Below are positions 27,997 through 37,398 of a DNA stretch of 61,198 nucleotides, piece after piece (position 1 is the first letter of the stretch; each line of letters opens with the position of its first letter). This DNA is from Acinetobacter sp. BY419 (GTDB lineage Bacteria; Pseudomonadota; Gammaproteobacteria; Pseudomonadales; Moraxellaceae). The stretch is from NCBI RefSeq assembly GCF_019038395.1, contig NZ_JAGFXZ010000019.1, positions 1 through 61,198 on the forward strand, in the 5' to 3' direction. The translations under genes and the position numbers were made by a program. The notes under the pieces are model-generated. The model was not told the origin of the DNA. It made no database searches and worked only from the letters and a program-made list of their open reading frames with translations.

Positions 27997-28773
27997 ATGC
28001 GGATCAGTATCATCGGGGCAGGGCGAGTGGCTTATCATCTTGCCTGCGTATTATCAGCTCAACACGATATTGTGCAGATTTATAGCCGAACCCTGGGAAA
28101 AGCCCAGCAACTGGCGGAACAATGTCAGGCACAGGCAGTCGCCAGAGCTGAGGAGCTATCGGATCATGTCGATCTGGTGATTATTGCCGTTAGTGACCAG
28201 TCTATTGCTAGCGTGATTGAACAGATTCATCCGTATTTGCCGCATAACCTGATCGTGCATACCTCTGGTAGTACCCATCTCAATGTACTGAAAAAAGTGC
28301 ATGTGCGTGTAGGCGTATTTTATCCTCTACAAACCTTTAGTCTGGAACGCCAGATTGATTGGCAGCAGACGCCGTTGTTTATTGAAGCGGTGCATGAGCA
28401 GGACCAAGCCCTGTTATCAGAATTAGCAAATAGCCTAAGCTATCGTGTGTATGCTTATAATTCCAGTCAACGTCTCAGCTTGCATCTGGCTGCGGTATTT
28501 GCCTGTAACTTTAGCAATTATTGTTATGACATGGCCAAGCAGGTGGTAGATGCCGAACAGGTCGATTTTAGCCTGTTGTATCCCTTGATGCTGGAAACAG
28601 CCAATAAAGCCACTCAAAATGATCCAAAACAGATGCAGACCGGCCCAGCGATGCGGGGTGACCGGAATATTCTCAGCATGCATCAGGCGATGCTCGAGCA
28701 ATCGCAACGTGGTGATCTGGTGGAAGTGTATGCTTTGCTGAGCCAGCAAATTCTTAAGCGTCATCAGAAATAA
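27997..28773 (+). CDS. Rossmann-fold protein with DUF2520
   Basis: A 258-aa protein. The N-terminus MRISIIGAGRVAYHLACVLS is a dinucleotide-binding Rossmann motif as in NADP oxidoreductase/F420-like domains, and the C-terminal half (about 125-250) matches the all-helical DUF2520 pattern. Related proteins look like ketopantoate reductases or pyrroline-carboxylate reductases, but the substrate is not known. ATG 27997 follows AGGAAG; the open frame reaches back to 27958 but through the preceding terminator. Confidence 0.8.
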   Translation: MRISIIGAGRVAYHLACVLSAQHDIVQIYSRTLGKAQQLAEQCQAQAVARAEELSDHVDLVIIAVSDQSIASVIEQIHPYLPHNLIVHTSGSTHLNVLKKVHVRVGVFYPLQTFSLERQIDWQQTPLFIEAVHEQDQALLSELANSLSYRVYAYNSSQRLSLHLAAVFACNFSNYCYDMAKQVVDAEQVDFSLLYPLMLETANKATQNDPKQMQTGPAMRGDRNILSMHQAMLEQSQRGDLVEVYALLSQQILKRHQK

Positions 28774-28858
28774 AAGGCTATTTTTCTTTTTAAGCTCTGA
28801 TTAACGGCACAGGGCTTTTCAGCATATTTTAGAGCTTAACGACAAATTTTCCCCATAA

Positions 28859-28885
28859 AAAAGCGCTGATCAGGTCAGCGCTTTT
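28859..28885. terminator. Bidirectional terminator between DUF2520 gene and trmB
   Basis: AAAAGCGCTGA and TCAGCGCTTTT are perfect 11-base arms around a 5-base loop between convergent genes. Confidence 0.87.
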
Positions 28886-28897
28886 GTGAGTCTCAGA

Positions 28898-29614
28898 TCA
28901 AGAAATCTTTTTAAAGATAAAGTCATTAATCTTGTGACCGGCTTCAATCCCGCGACGCTCAAACTTGGTTTGCGGACGCCAGTCCGGACGTGGGTAGCTG
29001 TTGCCTTTACCCGCTATATTTTCCAGACGTGGACGTTCTTCCAGAACTTCAAGCATCCATTCTGCATAGGGTTCCCAGTCAGTCGCTGCATGGAAAGTGC
29101 CGCCCAGCTCCAGCTTTTGCTCAACCAATGGCATACGGTCATGAGATACAAAACGGCGCTTGAAATGACGCTTTTTCTGCCATGGATCAGGGAAGTACAA
29201 TTGCACGGTATTAATGCTATTGTCTGGCATTTCACGCAGCACCTGAATCGCATCGGCATCCAGAACACGTAAGTTGGTTACACCAGCCATACCTGCTTCA
29301 TAGACACACTGTGCAATGCCGGGTACATGCACTTCAATTCCGACAAAGTTGCGCTCAGGATTGGCTTTGGCCATTAGTACTAGGGAACGCCCCATACCAA
29401 AACCAATCTCTACAGTGAGAGGGCGCTCTGGATGTTCAAAATGCTGGCGCAAATCGCCAACCGGATATTCCAAAATTAAGTGACCATATTGTTCAAGCGC
29501 AGTACGTTGAGAGGTGTTTAGCGGCATTGAGCGGCGCATAAACGTCACGATTTCACGGTGCTCGCTTAAGTTTTCCAGCTCTACGACTTGCTGGTCTAAT
29601 TGATCGTTCGACAT
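28898..29614 (-). CDS. trmB: tRNA (guanine-N7)-methyltransferase
   Basis: A 238-aa TrmB. It has the SAM motif VEIGFGMGRSLVLMAKANPE, then NFVGIEVHVPGI, the signature NTVQLYFPDPWQKKRHFKRR, and the C-terminal TKFERRGIEAGHKI. It forms m7G46 in the variable loop of tRNAs. Length is normal. It is a single-gene unit on the minus strand; the 151-base gap to the sulP gene holds a terminator for sulP's side. Confidence 0.96.
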   Translation of the reverse strand: MSNDQLDQQVVELENLSEHREIVTFMRRSMPLNTSQRTALEQYGHLILEYPVGDLRQHFEHPERPLTVEIGFGMGRSLVLMAKANPERNFVGIEVHVPGIAQCVYEAGMAGVTNLRVLDADAIQVLREMPDNSINTVQLYFPDPWQKKRHFKRRFVSHDRMPLVEQKLELGGTFHAATDWEPYAEWMLEVLEERPRLENIAGKGNSYPRPDWRPQTKFERRGIEAGHKINDFIFKKIS

Positions 29615-29724
29615 AACTTTGGCAAATCTAAAAATTCAGAATGCGGTATTTTAAGTCCTGAGCCGAGCAAGTCAAACTTTTCTCGGTATTTCTCCATAAA
29701 AATCGGCAAGATCTTCTAGATAAA

Positions 29725-29752
29725 ATAAAAGAGCCTATTGAGGCTCTTTTAT
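29725..29752 (-). terminator. Terminator of the SulP transporter gene
   Basis: ATAAAAGAGCCT and AGGCTCTTTTAT are perfect 12-base arms around a 4-base loop, 14 bases beyond the transporter stop. Confidence 0.85.
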
Positions 29753-29765
29753 CAGTTATCGTGCA

Positions 29766-31211
29766 TCAGCTACTAAAACGGTCAATCAGTGTGCTACTGG
29801 CCTCATTTAAACCGATCACCGTTACCTCTATGCCTTGCGCTTTGAACTTCTGGATCACATTATTCAGCATGTTCACTGAAGTCACATCCCAGATATGCGC
29901 GTGGGTCAGGTCCAGCTCAACATGCTCAAGTTTTTCTTTAAAATCAAAGAACTGATAAAATTTTTCTGAACTGCTAAAGAAAATCTGTCCGGAAATAACA
30001 TAGCTGCGTGAATGAGCAGAGTTCAGATGTGTATAGACATGTACAGTTCTTTCCAGTTTATTGATAAAAAACAGGGCAGAGAGCAGCACGCCGACAAATA
30101 CACCGAGTGCCAGATTATGCGTTGCCAGTACAACAATAATCACGGCAATCATCGAGGTATTAAATTCCAGCGGATGTTTATTGAACTGCTTGATTGCACC
30201 CCATTGAAATGTAGTCAAGGACACCATAATCATAATCGCAACCAAAGCCGCCATCGGAATATAAGCCAGCCAGTCTTTCAGGAATACCACCAGGCAGAGT
30301 AAAAAGACTCCTGCAACCAGAGTTGAAAGCCGAGTTCGTGCGCCTGAAGAGACATTGATAATGGATTGGCCAATCATGGCACAACCGGCCATCCCGCCCA
30401 TAAAGCCACTGACGATATTGGCCATACCCTGACCGCGACATTCCTGATGCCGATCACCTTCAGTGCCGGTTACCTCATCAATCACGGTGGTGGTCATCAT
30501 GCTTTCCAGCAAACCGACAGTTGCCAGTGTCAAGGAGTAAGGCAGGATAATCTGCAAGGTATCCAGATTCAGCGGAATCTCTGGAAGCAGAAATACGGGT
30601 AAAGTATCGGGAAATTGTCCCAGATCACTTACGGTACGCATATCTGCACCCAAGAAGAGCGCCAGGCCGCTGAGTACGATAATACAAATCAGGGGCGAGG
30701 GAATGGCTTTGCCAATTTTAGGCACATAGGGAAACACATAGATAATCGCCAGACCCAGTGCAATAAATAGATAACCGGTGCTATCCATCTGGCTCATTTC
30801 AGGAATTTGTGCCACAAAAATCAGAATCGCCAATGCATTTAAAAATCCATAGACTACAGCCTGTGACACAAAACGCATCAGTTTGGCCACTTTAAAATAA
30901 CCGGCAATGACCTGAATGATTCCGGTCAGAATCGTGGCAGCCAGCAGATATTGCAGACCATGCTCCTTGACCAGCGTAATCATCAAAAGTGCCATAGCAC
31001 CTGTAGCCGCAGAAATCATGGCAGGCCGGCCGCCAAAAAAGGCAATTGATACTGCAATACAGAAAGAGGCATATAAACCGACTTGCGGATCGACACCGGC
31101 AATCGCAGAGAAGGCGATTGATTCAGGAATCAGGGCAAGTCCCACCACCAGACCTGCTAGTACATCTGTCCGGATATTGGAAAACCATTCTTCTTTTTTC
31201 AGGCTAATCAC
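29766..31211 (-). CDS. SulP-family anion transporter with STAS domain
   Basis: A 481-aa inner-membrane transporter. The SulP start [18 protein letters not shown] and the [17 protein letters not shown] region are clear, with 10-14 hydrophobic helices to about residue 370. A C-terminal STAS domain (about 385-480) contains [21 protein letters not shown]. SulP proteins carry sulfate, bicarbonate or dicarboxylates; the ion cannot be told. The conserved phospho-acceptor position in STAS reads as part of WDVTSVN. It is monocistronic. Confidence 0.9.
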   Translation of the reverse strand: MISLKKEEWFSNIRTDVLAGLVVGLALIPESIAFSAIAGVDPQVGLYASFCIAVSIAFFGGRPAMISAATGAMALLMITLVKEHGLQYLLAATILTGIIQVIAGYFKVAKLMRFVSQAVVYGFLNALAILIFVAQIPEMSQMDSTGYLFIALGLAIIYVFPYVPKIGKAIPSPLICIIVLSGLALFLGADMRTVSDLGQFPDTLPVFLLPEIPLNLDTLQIILPYSLTLATVGLLESMMTTTVIDEVTGTEGDRHQECRGQGMANIVSGFMGGMAGCAMIGQSIINVSSGARTRLSTLVAGVFLLCLVVFLKDWLAYIPMAALVAIMIMVSLTTFQWGAIKQFNKHPLEFNTSMIAVIIVVLATHNLALGVFVGVLLSALFFINKLERTVHVYTHLNSAHSRSYVISGQIFFSSSEKFYQFFDFKEKLEHVELDLTHAHIWDVTSVNMLNNVIQKFKAQGIEVTVIGLNEASSTLIDRFSS

Positions 31212-31428
31212 GAAAAATCATCTAAATGTGGAAAACCTGCGTATCTTAAACAGATACAGATAAAAATCTACACAAGATTGACTTGCAAAAGCCCGAAATA
31301 TCCTGAATATTGAATGAGTAAGTGTCCTGAGATGACAGTTACGCTTTTTTGCAATTTACAGGTTTGATCACTTGAAAGTTTGTCAGAAGCGATTTAAAAC
31401 ATTGAGAAGTGTATAACAAGGATCAGAA

Positions 31429-32040
31429 ATGAAGCTTTACTATTCGCCAGGTGCATGCTCACTGGCAGCTCATATTATCTTAAATGAAATTAATGTTGAT
31501 TTTGATTTGGAACGTGTTGATTTAAAAACACATAAAACAGAAAAAGGTACGGATTATTACGAGATTAATCCTAAGGGTTATGTGCCAGCGCTAGAGATCA
31601 ACCCTGGTCTGATCCTGACAGAAAATGTTGCAATTCTACCGTTTCTTGCTCAACACGATCCAAAACAAGATCTGATTCCACCATCGGGCATGGGACGTGC
31701 CAAAGTGCTGGAGTGGTTAGGTTATCTGAATTCGGAATTGCATGATGCCTATGCGGTGTTCTTTGGTGACAAGTTATCTGATGATGAAAAGAAAAAGGCC
31801 TATGCAGAAATTGACCATTTATTAAATTATATCGATAAAGCCATTGGTGAATCAGACAATGATTATCTGGTCGATGATAACTTTGGCCCTGCAGATGCTT
31901 ATCTGTTTGTACTAACCAACTGGTCGAACCAGATTGGGCATGACCTGAGTCCTTATACGAATATTATTCATATCCGCAATAAAGTGGCAGAACGTCAGTC
32001 TGTGCAAATTGCTATGCGTGATGAAGGTCTGATTCCTTGA
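31429..32040 (+). CDS. Glutathione S-transferase (beta class-like)
   Basis: A 203-aa GST. The N-terminal thioredoxin-like domain starts MKLYYSPGACSLAAHI, with Cys10 in the beta-class position, and has the cis-proline motif KGYVPALE and TENVAIL for glutathione binding. The helical C-domain ends the protein. It is cytosolic and would conjugate glutathione to electrophiles or act as a mixed disulfide reductase. A perfect terminator follows 4 bases after the stop. Confidence 0.9.
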   Translation: MKLYYSPGACSLAAHIILNEINVDFDLERVDLKTHKTEKGTDYYEINPKGYVPALEINPGLILTENVAILPFLAQHDPKQDLIPPSGMGRAKVLEWLGYLNSELHDAYAVFFGDKLSDDEKKKAYAEIDHLLNYIDKAIGESDNDYLVDDNFGPADAYLFVLTNWSNQIGHDLSPYTNIIHIRNKVAERQSVQIAMRDEGLIP

Positions 32041-32043
32041 TCA

Positions 32044-32087
32044 AGAGCAAAAATAAAGGACTCGATTGAGTCCTTTATTTTTGCTCT
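32044..32087. terminator. Bidirectional terminator between gst and thiG
   Basis: Perfect 20-base arms (32044-32063, 32068-32087) lie around GATT, containing GGACTC/GAGTCC with A- and T-rich ends, between two convergent genes. Confidence 0.92.
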
Positions 32088-32094
32088 TCAAACT

Positions 32095-32877
32095 TTATTT
32101 AAAGAAATAACCTGTTTCCGGTGAGCTGGCATTGGCCATACGCTTACGCGGCATACGACCTGCAAGGAAGGCTTCACGCCCGGCTTCTACCGCTTTTTTC
32201 ATCGCAGAGGCCATCAATACCGGGTTTTGCGCTGCCGCAATGGCTGTATTCATTAGTACACCATCACAACCCAGTTCCATCGCAATCGCTGCATCACTTG
32301 CAGTACCTACACCGGCATCGACCAGGACAGGCACTTTGGCATTTTCCTTAATGATTGACAGGGTATGTGGGTTTAGAATGCCCAGTCCTGAGCCAATCAG
32401 GCTGCCCAAAGGCATAATGGCGACACAGCCCATGCTTTCCAGTTCTTGCGCCACGATCGGATCATCCGACGTATAAACCATGATTTCAAAGCCATCGTCA
32501 ATTAAGGTACGCGCAGCTTTGAGTGTTTCAGTCACATTCGGATAAAGTGTTTTTTCATCACCCAAAACTTCAAGTTTGACCAGATTGTGGCCATCCAGCA
32601 GCTCACGTGCCAGCATGCAGGTACGAACGGCACTATTGGCATCGAAACAACCTGCAGTATTGGGCAAAATGGTATATTTTTCCGGAGGAATCACTGACAG
32701 CAGATTCGGCTGATCCGGATGTTGTCCGATATTGACCCGACGAATGGCCACAGTGACAATCTCTGCGCCACTGGTTTCAATGGCCTGCCGGGTTTCATTT
32801 AAATCTTTGTATTTGCCTGTGCCTACCAGAAGGCGAGACTGGAATTGGCGTGAACCAATCTGTAATAAATCTTGCAT
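32095..32877 (-). CDS. thiG: Thiazole synthase
   Basis: A 260-aa ThiG. It makes the thiazole phosphate of thiamin from DXP, dehydroglycine and ThiS thiocarboxylate. [10 protein letters not shown], the catalytic Lys in [15 protein letters not shown], and the phosphate loops [10 protein letters not shown] and [12 protein letters not shown] are visible. ATG 32877 ([10 protein letters not shown]) is taken over the longer frame to 32940, which would overlap thiS. It follows thiS by 14 bases; the pair forms one operon. Confidence 0.95.
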   Translation of the reverse strand: MQDLLQIGSRQFQSRLLVGTGKYKDLNETRQAIETSGAEIVTVAIRRVNIGQHPDQPNLLSVIPPEKYTILPNTAGCFDANSAVRTCMLARELLDGHNLVKLEVLGDEKTLYPNVTETLKAARTLIDDGFEIMVYTSDDPIVAQELESMGCVAIMPLGSLIGSGLGILNPHTLSIIKENAKVPVLVDAGVGTASDAAIAMELGCDGVLMNTAIAAAQNPVLMASAMKKAVEAGREAFLAGRMPRKRMANASSPETGYFFK

Positions 32878-32891
32878 AATTGTCCCGAATA

Positions 32892-33089
32892 TCAGCCGCC
32901 ACCGACTGCGTGAATAATTTCTATTTTGTCTGTATCGCAAATCGGCGTATCGCCTAATCTGCTTTTAGGAATAATTATTTCATTTACTTCAACTGCAAAA
33001 CGCTTACCCTCAAGCGCCATACTCTGAATCAGTTCCAGCAGATTCTTGCAGTGAGTTTCCTGTACTTCACCATTGATGTAAATCATCAT
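32892..33089 (-). CDS. thiS: Sulfur carrier protein ThiS
   Basis: A 65-aa ubiquitin-fold sulfur carrier ending in the required Gly-Gly (HAVGGG), which is adenylated and thiocarboxylated for thiazole synthesis. The frame is open much further upstream (to 33386), but that part overlaps the DUF423 gene on the same strand and is not ThiS-like. ATG 33089 or the adjacent ATG 33086 follows GGAGGGTGGCTGGA. thiG follows at once. Confidence 0.93.
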   Translation of the reverse strand: MMIYINGEVQETHCKNLLELIQSMALEGKRFAVEVNEIIIPKSRLGDTPICDTDKIEIIHAVGGG

Positions 33090-33124
33090 TCCAGCCACCC
33101 TCCATGATTCAGTGATGTTCATAC

Positions 33125-33490
33125 TTATCTGGCGTATTTTAAAGCATTCCAGGCCAGAATTAACCATCCGGCAATCATTAAAGCACCGCCAATGGGTGTA
33201 ATAGCACCTAAACCGCGGGGTAAACCTAAGGCCATGATATACAGTGAGCCAGAGAATAATAAAATCCCGGCCTGAATCAGCCCAAAGCTCCACTGAATGG
33301 GCAGTGCAGGGATGACTTTCGCCAGCAGGGAAAGGATCAGTAATCCTAAGGCATGATAGAAAAAATAATCTGTTGCCGTTTGCCACCAGCCAAGCTGTAC
33401 TTCAGTCGCACGCGCTTTTAAACCATGGGCACCAAAGGCACCGAGCATGACTGCAAGTGCCAAATTGAGTGCTGAAATCGCAATCCACAT
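33125..33490 (-). CDS. DUF423 family membrane protein
   Basis: A 121-aa hydrophobic protein with about four membrane helices and the DUF423 start ALNLALAVMLGAFGAHGLKA; E. coli YgdD is of the same size. The function is unknown. It lies 35 bases upstream of thiS on the same strand and may be co-transcribed, though a functional tie to thiamin is not known. Confidence 0.87.
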   Translation of the reverse strand: MWIAISALNLALAVMLGAFGAHGLKARATEVQLGWWQTATDYFFYHALGLLILSLLAKVIPALPIQWSFGLIQAGILLFSGSLYIMALGLPRGLGAITPIGGALMIAGWLILAWNALKYAR

Positions 33491-33552
33491 TTGAATTGAT
33501 CTTCCTGATAAACTTTACGCTCAACCTTAGCATAAATTCAAAATGCGGACAT

Positions 33553-33582
33553 AAAAAAGCCTTCATCAAGGAAGGCTTTTTT
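33553..33582 (-). terminator. Terminator between rpoH and DUF423 genes
   Basis: AAAAAAGCCTTC and GAAGGCTTTTTT pair around a 6-base loop, 27 bases after the rpoH stop on the minus strand. Confidence 0.85.
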
Positions 33583-33609
33583 GAAGTAAATCAGTAACAA
33601 AATTTGGTG

Positions 33610-34479
33610 TTAATTGGATGACATCGCCACTTTAATTTTTTCCATGGCATTTTTTTCCAGCTGACGAATACGTTCTGCAGAAACATTATATTCAGCTGCA
33701 AGTTCATGCAGGGTCGATTTCTCGTCATCTAGCCAGCGGCGCTGCAAGATATTGCGTGAACGGTCATCCAGCTGATCCATGGCTTCGTGCAGGGCAGAGG
33801 TACTTTGTTCCTCATAGTCTTCATTTTCAATCAGACGCGCCGGATCATAACGGTTATCTTCAAGATATAACGCTGGTGCAACATGGGTTGAACCTTCATC
33901 ATCGTCATCACTTGAGGCATCGAAAGCAGCATCATAAGCTGTCAGACGGCCTTCCATCTCCAGAACTTGTTCTGGGGTGACATTTAAATCATTGGCAATC
34001 GACTGGGCTTCTGCGAGCGTCAGCTTTTTCGATGATTTTTTCAGGCTACGCAGATTAAAAAACAGTTTGCGTTGCGCTTTGGTGGTAGCAATTTTTACAA
34101 TACGCCAGTTACGGATTACGTATTCATGAATTTCCGCTTTGATCCAGTGCACGGCAAATGACACCAAACGTACGCCCATGTTCGGGTCAAAACGTTTTAC
34201 AGCTTTCATCAAACCCAGGTTGCCTTCCTGAATCAGGTCGCCTTGTGGCAGACCATAACCTGCATAACTACGTGCAATATGCACCACAAAACGCAAGTGT
34301 GACATGACCAGCATTTTTGCAGCTTCTAAATCCTGGTCATGGTAATAGCGTTCTGCCAACTCTTTTTCTTGTTCGGCCGTTAAAATCGGAATCTGATTGA
34401 CAGTGCTGATATAAGCACCGAGGTTGACACCTGGCGCCGATAATGACAGGGGCATCAACTGATTGCGGCTGTCACTCAT
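33610..34479 (-). CDS. rpoH: RNA polymerase heat-shock sigma factor RpoH (sigma-32)
   Basis: A 289-aa sigma-70 family factor. Region 2 has [20 protein letters not shown] and the sigma-32 specific RpoH box near [20 protein letters not shown], then QRKLFFNLR. Region 4 has the helix-turn-helix [35 protein letters not shown] precedes the ATG, a strong ribosome site. It directs transcription of heat-shock genes; the clpB promoter in this window matches its consensus. It stands alone, without the ftsYEX neighbours seen in E. coli. Confidence 0.97.
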   Translation of the reverse strand: MSDSRNQLMPLSLSAPGVNLGAYISTVNQIPILTAEQEKELAERYYHDQDLEAAKMLVMSHLRFVVHIARSYAGYGLPQGDLIQEGNLGLMKAVKRFDPNMGVRLVSFAVHWIKAEIHEYVIRNWRIVKIATTKAQRKLFFNLRSLKKSSKKLTLAEAQSIANDLNVTPEQVLEMEGRLTAYDAAFDASSDDDDEGSTHVAPALYLEDNRYDPARLIENEDYEEQSTSALHEAMDQLDDRSRNILQRRWLDDEKSTLHELAAEYNVSAERIRQLEKNAMEKIKVAMSSN

Positions 34480-34615
34480 GTGTTCTCCTTGAAGTGAGGG
34501 ATAACCCTAAACTAGGTTTTATCTTAATCCAATCTCTCCGCAAATAATGGATATTTGGGTAGAGAAATGTAAAAAATTATACGAAATAGAAGAGAAGCAG
34601 TTTAATTGAAAATTT

Positions 34616-34849
34616 TTAAGATTCAATCAAGTAGTGATACTCTGTATCAGAAATTTTTTTAAATTCAAACTTAAGCTGATGCAGCTGGCAATAACGGCTG
34701 ACATCTGTCTGACTATGCGGATCAGATGATTTGAGCAGGAATATTTTCTGATTCCGTGCCTTTAGTGCACGCTTTAACATCAAGAGCGGCATCGGACACG
34801 GTTTTCCCATGGCATCTATAAGGCTGAATAGCGCTGGATCTTCGGACAT
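34616..34849 (-). CDS. TusA-family sulfur carrier-like protein
   Basis: A 77-aa protein with the SirA/TusA signature GKPCPMPLLMLKRAL, where Cys18 would carry the persulfide. Length fits TusA (about 80 aa). TusA proteins pass sulfur to tRNA thiolation or other pathways, but paralogues such as YedF and YeeD have other roles. It is not next to tusBCD genes, so it may be a general sulfur carrier or a paralogue. It has an acidic N-terminus and no signal peptide. Confidence 0.8.
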   Translation of the reverse strand: MSEDPALFSLIDAMGKPCPMPLLMLKRALKARNQKIFLLKSSDPHSQTDVSRYCQLHQLKFEFKKISDTEYHYLIES

Positions 34850-35039
34850 TGCGGTTTTGTTTAGCGAGTAGAACAGCTATAAATAATAGCAAATATGATG
34901 CCAGAACCAAACCGGTTTAATAAAAAATGAGATGTAAATGACTTTATGAAGTCTTTTGACAATTTTGATTAAAAAAATAACTAAATCAAACAGAACATGC
35001 TAAAAAAAATCTATTAATTGTGATAAACCCATGTTAAGC

Positions 35040-35231
35040 TCGTTGCGTATTTGGGACTTTGAATAAACAAAGTGATTGTTTTTCATCCTATTACATAAAT
35101 GGATGTAACCGGGATTTTGTTGATAGTTTTACAGAATGATTACAAGCTTAAAAATAATATTTTCAAACTTGTTTGCTCTGCTGTTTGCAACACCGGATGG
35201 TCCTTCTTTTAGTTTCAATGAGGATTAACTT
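35040..35231 (+). promoter_or_regulatory. Long leader of the cold-shock gene
   Basis: The 382 bases between the TusA-like gene and csp hold no other frame. The roughly 190 bases before the csp ATG are likely a long 5' untranslated leader, as in E. coli cspA, where it acts as an RNA thermosensor. GAGGATT lies 7 bases before ATG. I see no clear hairpin or cold-box, so the role is inferred from the family and gap length. The promoter further upstream is not certain. Confidence 0.4.
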
Positions 35232-35447
35232 ATGACAGCTACTCGCGAACAAGGCGTAGTTAAGTGGTTTAACGACACTAAAGGCTTCGGCTTTATTCAA
35301 CGTAACGGCGGCGATGACGTATTCGTTCATTTCCGTGCTATCCAAGGTGACGGTCACCGTTCACTTCGTGATGGCCAACGTGTTGAATTCAGTGTTGTTA
35401 AAGGCCAAAAAGGCTTCCAAGCAGAAGAAGTTCAACCATTAGATTAA
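35232..35447 (+). CDS. Cold-shock domain protein
   Basis: A 71-aa single cold-shock domain with both RNA-binding motifs, RNP1 in KGFGFIQ and RNP2 in VFVHFRA, and the start [10 protein letters not shown]. It binds single-stranded RNA or DNA and melts secondary structure. It is of standard Csp length with a slight N-terminal extension MTATRE. It is followed by a terminator and then an RNA helicase gene, a setting that would fit cold adaptation. Which E. coli Csp it corresponds to cannot be said. Confidence 0.93.
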   Translation: MTATREQGVVKWFNDTKGFGFIQRNGGDDVFVHFRAIQGDGHRSLRDGQRVEFSVVKGQKGFQAEEVQPLD

Positions 35448-35468
35448 TCTTCGGATTAAGCTAAAAAG

Positions 35469-35500
35469 AAAACGCTCCAATATAATTTGGGGCGTTTTTT
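35469..35500 (+). terminator. Terminator after csp
   Basis: AAAACGCTCCAA pairs with TTTGGGGCGTTTT with one wobble and a mismatch, followed by more T. Confidence 0.8.
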
Positions 35501-35548
35501 GTTTATACTATCTCTATCTTAGTGATTATCCAATTAGAGCACCGCTTT

Positions 35549-36700
35549 ATGTCATCTGGTTTTGAAACCTTAAATTTACACCCCAATCTACAAAAAGCGA
35601 TTGATGCTTTAGGCTTTACCACCATGACGCCTATCCAGCAGAAGGTTTTAAAATTCACGCTGGCAGGACATGATGCAATTGGCCGTGCACAGACAGGTAC
35701 AGGTAAAACTGCCGCCTTTTTAATTAGTATCATGAATGACCTGTTGAATAATCCGATTCAGGAACAGCGTTATCGTGGTGAACCGCGTGCCCTGATTCTG
35801 GCACCGACCCGTGAACTGGCATTGCAAATTGAAAGCGATGCACAGCATCTGGCGAAATATGCGGGTCTACATGTAGTGACCTTGCTAGGCGGTGTGGATT
35901 TTGACAAACAAAAAAATCAACTGAATAAAGCGCCTGTCGATATTATCGTCGCGACACCAGGTCGTTTGATTGACTTTGTTGAGCAAAAAGAAGTCTGGCT
36001 CGATCAAATTGAATTTTTAGTAATTGATGAAGCAGACCGTCTACTCGATATGGGTTTCATTCCCTCGGTTAAGCGGATTGTACGTTTCTCGCCACGTAAA
36101 GAGCAGCGCCAGACTTTAATGTTCTCTGCAACATTTAGCTATGATGTGTTAAATCTTGCGCAACAATGGCTATTTGAGCCGGTTACAGTTGAAATTGAAC
36201 CGAAAAAGAAAACCAATGCTGATGTTGAGCAACGGGTTTATATGGTGGCAAAATCAGATAAATATAAACTGCTGCAAGAAATTTTGCGTGATGAACCAAT
36301 TGAGAAAGTCATGATTTTCGCTAACCGCCGAGATCAGGTGCGCAAACTCTATGATCATTTAAAACGGGATGGTTATAAAGTGGTGATGTTGTCTGGTGAA
36401 ATTGCGCAAGATAAACGCACGAAAATGTTAGATCAATTTAAAAATGGTCAGCATAATATTATGATTGCGACTGATGTGGCAGGGCGTGGTATCCATGTAG
36501 ATAATGTGTCACATGTGATAAATTTTACCTTGCCAGAACATTCGGATGATTATGTACATCGTATTGGTCGTACAGGACGTGCCGGTGCGCAAGGTGTGAG
36601 TATCAGCTTCTTGTCTGAGGATGATGCGTTCTATCTTCCAGAAATTGAAAAAGCCATTGGTCAAAAATTGCCTTTAACCCGCATGGAAGGTTACTGCTAA
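35549..36700 (+). CDS. DEAD-box ATP-dependent RNA helicase (RhlB/RhlE type)
   Basis: A 383-aa helicase core: Q motif FTTMTPIQQKVL, motif I AQTGTGKTAAF, Ib TPGRLID, II DEAD in VIDEADRLLDMGF, III SAT, V ATDVAGRGI and VI HRIGRTGRAG. It has almost no C-terminal extension, unlike RhlE. RhlB is a degradosome part in E. coli and this protein resembles that type. ATG 35549 (MSSGFETL) is chosen; the GTG at 35522 is not needed. Its gene follows csp after a terminator. Confidence 0.92.
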   Translation: MSSGFETLNLHPNLQKAIDALGFTTMTPIQQKVLKFTLAGHDAIGRAQTGTGKTAAFLISIMNDLLNNPIQEQRYRGEPRALILAPTRELALQIESDAQHLAKYAGLHVVTLLGGVDFDKQKNQLNKAPVDIIVATPGRLIDFVEQKEVWLDQIEFLVIDEADRLLDMGFIPSVKRIVRFSPRKEQRQTLMFSATFSYDVLNLAQQWLFEPVTVEIEPKKKTNADVEQRVYMVAKSDKYKLLQEILRDEPIEKVMIFANRRDQVRKLYDHLKRDGYKVVMLSGEIAQDKRTKMLDQFKNGQHNIMIATDVAGRGIHVDNVSHVINFTLPEHSDDYVHRIGRTGRAGAQGVSISFLSEDDAFYLPEIEKAIGQKLPLTRMEGYC

Positions 36701-36709
36701 GCCAGACCA

Positions 36710-36738
36710 AAAAAACCGCTCTTCAAGAGCGGTTTTTT
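36710..36738. terminator. Bidirectional terminator between the helicase and lipoprotein genes
   Basis: AAAAAACCGCTCTT and AAGAGCGGTTTTTT are nearly contiguous inverted arms between two convergent genes. Confidence 0.87.
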
Positions 36739-36758
36739 ATTGTGCCATGCTTCAAGGC

Positions 36759-37139
36759 TTATTTAGCCTGACAGCGGAATGTGAGTACAGTCTGATAATC
36801 GTCATTCTGGTTCAAACCGGTATTGGTCCCTGCGATATTGCCAAGGACGGTGGCTGCTGCCTGAATCATCTGGCCGGTCTGTTCATCGACCACACCTTTT
36901 AAGGCACCATTGTAGGCCGTCTTTTCATCCACAATAATCGGGGTTGATCTAGAGCCACAGGCTTTATTGGCTGCAATAATCGCGTTGTTTTTTGAAGTCA
37001 GTTGGTTTTTACCTAATCCGGTCACTTCAAACTGGTTGTTTTCCTTTTGTATTGCCAATGCAGTCGGGTTTGATGCGCAAGCAGTAAGCAATAAGGCAGA
37101 AATAGCTAATCCGCTGAAAGCAATTGTTTTTTTCATCAT
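36759..37139 (-). CDS. Putative lipoprotein of unknown function
   Basis: A 126-aa protein with a lipoprotein signal: MMKKTIAFSG, a hydrophobic core, and the lipobox LLTAC with Cys21. The mature part is soluble, small and without a known motif, with two more cysteines near the middle and end (KACGSRS and FRCQAK) that could form a disulfide. It is likely attached to the outer or inner membrane in the periplasm. It stands alone on the minus strand and its role is unknown. Confidence 0.78.
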   Translation of the reverse strand: MMKKTIAFSGLAISALLLTACASNPTALAIQKENNQFEVTGLGKNQLTSKNNAIIAANKACGSRSTPIIVDEKTAYNGALKGVVDEQTGQMIQAAATVLGNIAGTNTGLNQNDDYQTVLTFRCQAK

Positions 37140-37398
37140 GAAATCTCACATAATTCACATTGTGCTTATTTCAACACAGCAAGCAGCGCAGATTTTGTAG
37201 CTGTTGTATAGGTTTGGCAATTTTTAGTATATCTCTATGGGACTTAAGTGAAAAATAGAGTGGTGCAGGATTAAAAAACCACGCAACTTCATTTTTTAAG
37301 ATGTTTCAATCAGGCGGAATCGTGATGAAGTTTCTAGCGTATTTTTCGTTGAATATGCTAATCTTGAGTATGGTTATTAAGTGTAGATATACAAGGCA

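Noticed and set aside
33090..33386. The N-terminal extension of the thiS frame
   Set aside because: It overlaps DUF423 in another frame on the same strand and is not ThiS-like; an ATG with a good ribosome site lies at the ThiS start.
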